Positions 57,010-64,000 of a DNA stretch of 64,000 nt are shown here, one piece after another; positions within the stretch are counted from its first letter, which is position 1; every line of letters starts with the position of its first letter. The translations under genes were made by a program, and so were the position numbers. The notes beneath the pieces were generated by a model that searched no databases, had not been told where the DNA came from, and saw nothing but the letters and a program-made list of their open reading frames with translations. The stretch is from Lutjanus erythropterus (lineage: Eukaryota; Chordata; Actinopteri; Lutjaniformes; Lutjanidae), in assembly GCA_020091685.1 (NCBI GenBank), contig CM034604.1, forward strand, positions 2,531,820 through 2,595,819, given 5' to 3'.

Positions 57010-57980
57010 TTGTAAGTTCTCACTACCAACACGTCAAATATGGCAGCTTGGTCAGTGCCCCTGTGTTTAAATCTACAACACTATAGCGTCATTTCTGGAG
57101 GAGCCGTTACAGCATTATGTCTTAATGTGCCATCAATGTCAGGTGACTTAATAGAGCAAGAAAATCCACAGACAGAGGATGCGGGGTGGCTGGATGTATA
57201 AATCACGCACAGGACTTTCACTCAGGAAACCACCGTTCATGTCCCATGTGCAACCATAAGTCAGTGTTGACTTCTTTTTAACTTGTGTAACATACGTTAA
57301 GGTATGTAACATAATTAAGTTATGTTAAGAACATTAACTTATGCAACTAACCTAAGTGGTGATGTATAACTAATACAGGCCTCAAACCCAGCAGACCAAA
57401 GTTTGCATTCTGTGTGAAACCAATAGTCAAGGTTGACTTCTTTTTAACATACATAATGTACATTAAGTTACACAAGTTATGTCACGTTTGTTAAAGTTTG
57501 TGTAAAGCAAAAATAAATGTGTGTTCTGAATTTGTCACACTATAGAGATATGTTATTAACCACCCAGCCAAATTTGAATGATTTAAAAAAATATACATGA
57601 TGTAAAATTAGGTGTCAAAATCATGAAAGAAAAGGAGATCACTTTTCTCTACTATGACACACTGGGGACGTGTCCGCTTCACTGTCACTACTATCTGAAA
57701 ACCATCTGACACATGGACGCTCTGCCTAGCAGCTTTACTGGACATGTCCACAATTAAGTACCACACAGTTCTCAGTCTTTGCATGTATTCAGCAACTATG
57801 TTCTAACTTGTAAAATGAGTTTAGAAGAAAAAGGTTTTCCTTTACTTTAATGTTGACTTTTTTCTTAAACTTATGTAAGTTAAGTTATGTGTACTTACAC
57901 TATGTACGAGTACAATTTATGTAAGTAATGTAAGTAATGTAAACACAAACACTTTAAACCACAGTGTGCGGTGTCCTCTG
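57010..57980 (+). repeat. Dispersed tRNA-like short repeat, copy 4, internally duplicated
   Basis: GGGGTGGCTGGATGTATAAATC, GCACAGGACTTTCACTCAGG, TTCATGTCCCATGTGC and AAGTCAGTGTTGACTTCTTT match the copy at 11146-11240. A second, partial unit (TGTGTGAAACCAATAGTCAAG, then GTTGACTTCTTTTTAAC) follows at 57410-57450. A third piece with TATGTAAGTAATGTAAGT runs lies at 57850-57950. The unit has been duplicated locally. Confidence 0.55.
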
Positions 57981-58139
57981 TGAAACCAAAAAACTGACCT
58001 GTTGTTATTATGATTCCCACTCCTGCTTGTTCCTGTTGACTTTTATTCCTGTCTTGTCCCGGTCCTGCGATCAAGAGTGAAATTGCCTCCCATCCCCCGA
58101 GAATTACCCATGTCCCATGGGAGTCCCAAGGAAATGTCA
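57981..58139. other. No feature recognised
   Basis: Contains GTCCCATGGGAGTCCC, a short near-palindrome. Confidence 0.3.
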
Positions 58140-58943
58140 GCCACTAATCTGCACGAGCAAAAGTGACACTAGAGGGGTACCTACAGCGTCATAGTTTAAA
58201 ATGTAGGGGCACTGATCAAGCTGCCCTATTTGACGAGTTTGTATTGAAAACATGTTGATCAATCTCCATAAACTCGGCAGACAGATAAGGACACTGCCTG
58301 TCCCGTACACATACTGCTGGCAGTTACTCCTCCCTACTGCATGTTTAGTCAGCATGTGGACTGAGTCTGTCCCAAGGACAATATACCTGGCAACATCACC
58401 AGGTGCTGAAGTAGCTCCTGTACAAGCAAACAGTCAGAAATCAATTTGTCAACTGACACTAAGTAAAAGCCATCAGCAGGTTTGTCCCTGCAGGGGAAAA
58501 GATTAAGTGAAGCATTTGAAGGCGGGCATGTTTTACAGCAGTGAGGGCTGAGCAGACACTGGCTGTAGATTTGAGAACACATCTGATAATCCTGCAGGAT
58601 ACTGCAGCATTAAGGCCACCTTTAGCTCTGTGGATTGTGTAGCTACTTTGTTGAGCATATAGACACATGGTATAGACGGAGTATGGCAGGAAAACACTGA
58701 GGTATCCAAGGCTGAGAACAGAATTGGAGCAGCAGGGTAGGAAATTACAGATAGTGTGGCGTGGGCTGCTGGGTTTGTCCCAAAATCAAAGGTAAAGCGA
58801 GCAGGGAAGTCATGCAAAGAATAATGATAAATAAAAAATGTCATCTGGGCAGCACTCCAGAGACTGGGCTTCCATAAAGTTTGGGAACTCACAAGACAGT
58901 GACAGATTTTTAAAAAGATGTCCAGAATCAATAGAGCAGACAC
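58140..58943 (-). other. Unexplained block with a 136-codon ORF
   Basis: More balanced base composition than the flanks, with a minus-strand ORF at 58533-58943 beginning MSALLILDIFLKICHC. The ORF is hydrophobic and serine/alanine-rich at random-looking positions and has no recognised motif. Plus and minus shadows overlap. It may be an old transposable element. I see no splice or promoter support for a gene. Confidence 0.25.
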
Positions 58944-59929
58944 TGAGATAGTCTTACTTCAAGTCTTTAGCTGCAAAAATGCTGGCTCCTGTATTCCCCA
59001 CAATGCACCTCAATAGCATCTTTTGTTAGACTCTGTTCCTGGTATATGTCCACACATGGACTGTATAATAAATAGCAGAGGGACCTTGCAGGTCTAAAGT
59101 GAAAATGCAGAAGTGCCTTAAACATACATTGTTTCTAATGGCCAGCATGGGGCAACACCACTGACTGCAAAAACTAATGCAATTGTATGTGTCCTTATAG
59201 AAAAATGAGCCTACTTCTCACTAGATTCATGACCTCAGCAAACAGTTTCCTAATGATTTTATGGATCTCAATCCTTAGTTTCAAATCTTCTTCAATATAA
59301 CATGATGTTCATGTAATAAATTATGGTCCTATTTAGAGAAAAATAGATGATAAAGCAGTGTGTGTTACTGTAGGGCACCTTGTGTGACAAATTGCTACCA
59401 CTTCGCAGGAGTGTGGATTCAAGTCACATAACTTGAGCTTGAGTCAGACCTGAGTCACAAATTTGACAATTTTAGATTTATCGTCACAAAATCCAAACAG
59501 GCTTGTAACTCTACTTGGACACCAAGGGAGACCAATAACTTGGACTTGTGCCTTTTGACTTGAAAATATCTGATACCTTGACCAAAGCCTAAAGATTAAA
59601 ATAGAATCAATCCACAAATCAATTCATTTCCCTTAGCACTATTCATTCTTAGCAAGTCAGCACTTGATTTACCAGATTCACTTTGTCTGAACCAATTTGA
59701 CAACATCCAGTTAAGTTGCAGGAGAGAACCATGAAGAACTATTGCTACGTTACTGAGCTCCAGTTGGGAACAACTGATATTAAAGATAATCTTTTTTCAA
59801 GAACAAAAACTATGAAGTGGTCAACAAAAAATTAAACTGTAGGATATAAAAAGTTTGGATCAAATATTAGATACAGAGACACAACGTCATTTTGCTCAAT
59901 ATTTCAGGCTGCACAAAGAATGGCACATC
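58944..59929. other. No gene recognised
   Basis: AT-rich DNA. GAGTCACAAATTTGAC / CTTGACTTGAAA style words at 59410-59570 resemble decayed repeats. Confidence 0.3.
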
Positions 59930-60226
59930 AAGAGTAATATTGACAAAGTTACCTAGCCAATGCATAGCTAACATTTGCTTAATGGCTAAGGAAATTTGCA
60001 AATCAATGAGCCTGGAAACTCACTTATGACTTATGTCTTGTTTAGGACTCAACCTGGACATCACTTGGACTGCAAAAACCAACTTGGTCCTACCTTTGCC
60101 ATGACATGTCTCCAGGTTCTCACTCAGATTCAGCCAGGATAGAAGTGTAGCAATGTGTATCCCCCTCAGCTCTATGCTCTTGTCCAAATGTGGTCACTTC
60201 TGGTTCCAAAAATCCAAGAGGGTAAC
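59930..60226 (+). repeat. Local duplication, first copy (left part)
   Basis: From about 59990 this matches 61188-61395 in the same orientation: AAATCAATGAG, GGAAACTCACT, GACTTGTTTAGGA / GTCTTGTTTAGGA, CAACTTGGTCC, GCCATGACAT, CAGGATAGA, GTGTAG, TTGGTCAC / GTGGTCAC and TCCAAAAATCCAAGA. The copy is interrupted at 60226 by a hAT-like element and resumes at 61050. Confidence 0.75.
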
Positions 60227-61049
60227 TAGAGATGCACCGATCGAATGGCCAGAGACTGGAACTGTCCGGTTTGCGTCACATATCTGATTCTGTGCCCATT
60301 ATTGTCACACACAAATTCTGCACAATGGTCACATCATGCGTGCAGCAGACAAACTGACCATGATGTCACACCCACCACCGCACTGATCACAGCTACACAC
60401 ACTCAGACACATGCTTGTATGAAGTTGGTGTTATCGACAGATTCCAAGAACAGGATAAAGAGAAGACAGACAGTCTACAACGAGACAGAACAGCTGACAA
60501 TGTCACAGAACAGCCGGAAACTTTGTTGTTCTTCAGGCTAATGTTAGCCAGCAGCAGACTGCTGTTCACAGACTGACAGTTAAAATCTCACTTCCCGTTC
60601 TGGCTGAAGAATAAACAACCTGTGTTGATGTGTCTCCTCAAACATTTTCTCATCCAGACTCTTCTGCGTCTGTCTCGTGGCAAATTTTTTACTGCAGCAA
60701 ACTGTTGCATTGCATCGGTCTCCAGTTTGTTTACATCTGCTTCCACATGAGATCACATGAAATCGTGTCCCACGAAATCCTGTGAGATTCCAAGATCCCA
60801 TGAGATCACGTTCACCCGATTCATAATCTTATAATATAAAACTATAATAAGGCCTGGCTGTAACCTGGAGGACTTTGGAGAAAATGTTAAATAGTATTTA
60901 ATGAATATTTAATAGTCAGTGTCTTATTATGAACATCCAATTTAACTTTTACAAGAGAATGTGCAAAAATGTTTGTTAATGCTGTCAGTTACAGTTCAAA
61001 AAATCGGAAATCGGAATTGGCCAAGAAAATTGAAATCCGTGCATGTCTA
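60227..61049 (-). mobile_element. hAT-like element R4, copy 2
   Basis: Ends TAGAGATGCACCGATCG and, inverted, TAGACATGCACGGATTTC. The interior is the inverse of 26006-26852 over most of its length. No intact transposase remains. The flanks AGGGTAAC and GCCATAAC agree at 5 of 8 bases only. It sits inside the first copy of a local duplication. Confidence 0.75.
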
Positions 61050-61480
61050 GCCATAACGCCAAGCTTCCAAATGTTAATACTCAAAGCAAAGGGTAATGTC
61101 ACAGTGTGTTACTTGTGCCTAGAGCATTTACACAATCTTTAAAATAGCAAGCTAATAAATAACTAACATTAGGTTAACAGCCAAGTTATGTTGTAAATCA
61201 ATGAGGTAGGAAACTCACTCACATAATGACTTGTTTAGGAGTTAAGGACTTGGGATTTGTCAGTTTTGACAACTTGGTCCCACCTCTGCCATGACATTCC
61301 CTTGGGTTTTCCCTCAGATCCCATCAGGATAGAGGTGTAGGAATGTGTTTGCTCTTGTCTAAATTTGGTCACCCCTGGCTCCAAAAATCCAAGATGGCAC
61401 TGGCTGTAATGTCAAACTTGAGGCTTCATAATGGTAGTCCTCAAAGCGGTGAAAGTGAAGTCAGGTGGGTTACTTGTGCC
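61050..61480 (+). repeat. Local duplication, rest of first copy and second copy
   Basis: 61050-61150 continues the first copy (TTACTTGTGCC, then AATGTCACAG). From about 61188 the second copy starts, and 61395-61480 repeats CAAAGCGGTGAAAGTGAAGT, then GGTTACTTGTGCCCAAATC. Ignoring the hAT insertion, the unit is about 370-400 bp in direct tandem. Confidence 0.7.
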
Positions 61481-61999
61481 CAAATCATTTAAAGTCTGTG
61501 TCAATGAAAAAGAGAGTTTTTATTCTAAACAAATAATAAATGTTGGAACATAGTTGCTAAAAACACGTGAAAAAATTGAGAACCGATTAAGAAAAACTTG
61601 GGAATTAGACCCTTAAACTGTTGTTCACTATCTCTGTGTTCAGGATTTTTTGGGCGGATCTGAGACATACCAGAGCTGTGGTCTCAATACTGTAAAGCCC
61701 CATGAACAAACACACAAATGACACCATCCTCTCCATTTTCACTTGTGCTGAAATCATTTAAATGCTGCGCTGCTTGTTTTGTTTCCTTTTACAGTTTGGT
61801 GCTGAAAAGCACACTGTCCTTATTAAAGATAATTAAAGTTTCATCTGAATTACACCCTGTGCATTTGTTAATGTGGATTAAATAGAAACAACAGAAACTG
61901 TGCAGCACTTAAATGCCTAAAACTATTGTGAGACAATCACCTAAAGAGGAAAACAAGGACTTTTGGCCCATAATGAAGTAATGTTGAAATGGAGAAACT
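61481..61999. other. No feature recognised
   Basis: AT-rich DNA without supported features. Confidence 0.3.
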
Positions 62000-63250
62000 C
62001 AGCGTGTGACTGGAGGGGAAATTTGCTTTAGAGCCCAAATAAGGATTTTAGCAGGGTGTCATTTTGATTTATGGATGTCAAATAGACGTTAATAAGTTAC
62101 AGCTTTGGTGAGTACGGGTTGCCAAGATCCCATCTTCCATATCCTGTGTCTTTCAACGAGGGATTTCAGCTCAATGGCTTTAATAACATGCATGAATGGA
62201 TAGGCATTTCTTTTAAGATAGAAAATTGTTGCAGTGATTTTTTTTTCTTGCCCTCCTCCTTCTGCTATTAGCAAGCAATCAATGGCCAATTGCCTTTTTA
62301 ATGCCTTCTCCAGGATCTTGGTGAAAGTCAGACACACTTCAAGGTATCCGCCTTAACTTCCTCCACGGCTGCCCCTTCATTTCTGCTCAGAAGTGGGTAC
62401 AAATAATAAAGATAATGTTCGCTGAGTAATGATTTCCCATTTTCTCCTTACTTGTACCCCGTTATTAGTTAGATCAGTATGGCAGTGAAAATTAATTTTC
62501 TTTTCACTTAGAGGGGACATTACCATGATTAATTTCAGCATGGAGTGGAGGAAACTGGAGGATTGCTGCAATATGAGGAGTGAAATCAATTTACTCTGAT
62601 GTGAGAAGAGCCGGGGAATGTGGGGCATAAACAAGTATGAAATTACCCTCTCTGTCTTCTACTCTAATAGGAAGAGAGCATCATTTGGCAAGGCCCTTTT
62701 GTGCCAGAAATGTGACCCTCTTTGGCCTTCATCGGGATGAAAGGAACTTGGAAATGAAATTCTCTCCATCTATCGGCCATTATTTCAATATCACACACAT
62801 CCACTTGTGTCGCTGGCAACTGGAAAATCAATTTAGAGGCAAAGATAAAGGAAAAAAAAAACTCCAATTCAGTGTTGTTTCTGTTTGGACAGCACTGTGG
62901 ATTGTATGCATTTGCTGGCAATAAACAGGTTGCATTTTTTTAATGATTGTCCTGCTGCTGGCCTAATGTTCATTACAACCACCAGGTTTTACAACAAACT
63001 GATAAACACAGCCAAGACACCACAGAATTCCCCCCATGTGATAGTTAGACGTGTTATTCCAAAGCCATGGGAATGAATGAGACTCATTCACTAACGTGTG
63101 AAGAAATGTTCTTGCTGTGCTCACAAATAAGTTCCCACGCAAAGCCAATGTCTGATTCATCAAACAAGCGCACCAGCCAAGTTTGTTCTTACCACTGTCC
63201 GTCTGTTAGTGAATCAGAATCATTCTAAACTGACAGGCTCGAACCTGCTG
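62000..63250. other. Repeat-poor tract, candidate conserved non-coding element
   Basis: Even composition, no match to other repeats, no splice-supported exon. Core ATTA/TAAT homeodomain-type sites are dense between 62390 and 62640 (TTATTAGTTAG, AAATTAATTTTC, GATTAATTTCAG). ORFs on both strands at 62637-62924 have no frame that looks better than chance. Conservation is a guess that needs alignment. Confidence 0.3.
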
Positions 63251-64000
63251 ACTGCAATCTGCATACTGACACGCCCTCTTTTCTCTGTATAAGGAAATAT
63301 GTTTGCATAGAAAAGTATCATAGAGGAAGTGGTGAAGTTGTAACTTCTCATTCAGGCTGAATCAGGTGTTTGCTGTGGTGTGTGAAGGTGTTCATTTGTC
63401 TTTAAAACTTAACCAATGTGAAACAATCAGGAAAAAACATTCTATTTCTCTGATTTACCTGCTTTCTACCAGTGCTGAGTGCCATCTTGCCCCATTCAGT
63501 CTGTACTGTGGACACACCACTGCATTCATTATGTCCGAGGAGGAAGACAGAAAACATACTTTTGCAACTCATGATGGCAACTCCTTGGGCCTGCAACAAC
63601 TGAAGCGGTGCATGTTGTGTTGTGTCCCAGGAGAAACCGACTGTGTCTCAGATGAAAAAGAAATGGTTTGAATACGTTAAAAAGAAAAACACACCGGAAG
63701 CTAAATAAGGAAACAGATGGATAACAAGTAGCACCTGATCTGTCAGCCCAAGACAAGAGACTCACCGCAATTGTTGGAAATATAAGTGGGTTAAAAAATG
63801 AGGGAGAAAGTGACATTCAGCAAAGTCTTTCTTTTCTAGTACAATATATTCTTAAAGTGCAACAAAATAAAAACAGATAATCATGACATTTATGATAAAA
63901 TCATAGAATAAAATAAATCAACCATAGAACACTTTCAAGACTTCTGTTAAAACTTTTTTAATGAATGTGGTTTTGATATCTTTACATTTAATTAAAGGAT
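63251..64000. other. No gene recognised
   Basis: ORFs at 63366-63671 (plus) and 63529-63816 (minus) overlap and look random. The end of the window is AT-rich. Confidence 0.35.

Overview
The window looks like a gene-poor stretch of a ray-finned (probably percomorph) fish genome. The DNA is AT-rich and almost free of long ORFs. Coding sequence, where visible, is in short exons with GT/AG borders. The repeats are typical of teleosts: hAT, TTAA-type and Harbinger-like fragments, an L2-type LINE tail, BEL/Pao and other LTR elements, and tRNA-like short repeats. No bacterial features, CRISPR arrays or rRNA genes are present. Family names rest on reading and memory, because no database could be searched.

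The best protein-coding evidence is a minus-strand gene between about 50.96 and 40.85 kb. It encodes a very acidic, glutamate-rich, then basic coiled-coil protein that I do not recognise. Two internal exons (43406-43856 and 43014-43278) join with matching splice phases. A first exon (50768-50959) fits in phase but carries two in-frame stops that a pair of compensating one-base shifts would remove. A last exon (40851-40951) fits by sequence, but its best frame does not match the phase of exon 3. Intron 1 holds a broken BEL/Pao element, a solo LTR and an inverted pair of repeat fragments. The last intron holds a Harbinger-like remnant. A perfect 41-bp palindrome lies about 105 bp upstream of the candidate start codon.

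A second gene probably begins at 25.2-25.7 kb on the minus strand: a GC- and CpG-rich block, a TATA motif, a strong-context ATG and a consensus splice donor. Its later exons were not found. A GC box with a short ORF (53.3-53.5 kb) and one exon-like block (54112-54270) are weaker plus-strand candidates.

Much of the remainder is mobile-element debris. The clearest pieces are a 391-bp hAT-like MITE with a perfect 8-bp duplication (6890-7280), a 128-bp L2 tail with a 14-bp duplication inside an older repeat (20509-20636), a 1.44-kb hAT-like element (37394-38830), two solo LTRs with perfect duplications (45218-45741 and 54421-54954), two TTAA-flanked elements (16073-16391 and 27029-27728), a 2.4-kb nest of insertions (22293-24740), a degenerate tandem array (about 28.43-29.23 kb), and a local duplication whose first copy was split by a hAT-like element (59.93-61.48 kb). 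Long repeat-poor tracts (5.3-6.9, 17.1-18.5, 29.3-31.1, 39.4-40.3 and 62.0-63.2 kb) are candidate conserved non-coding DNA, but only alignment can show that.
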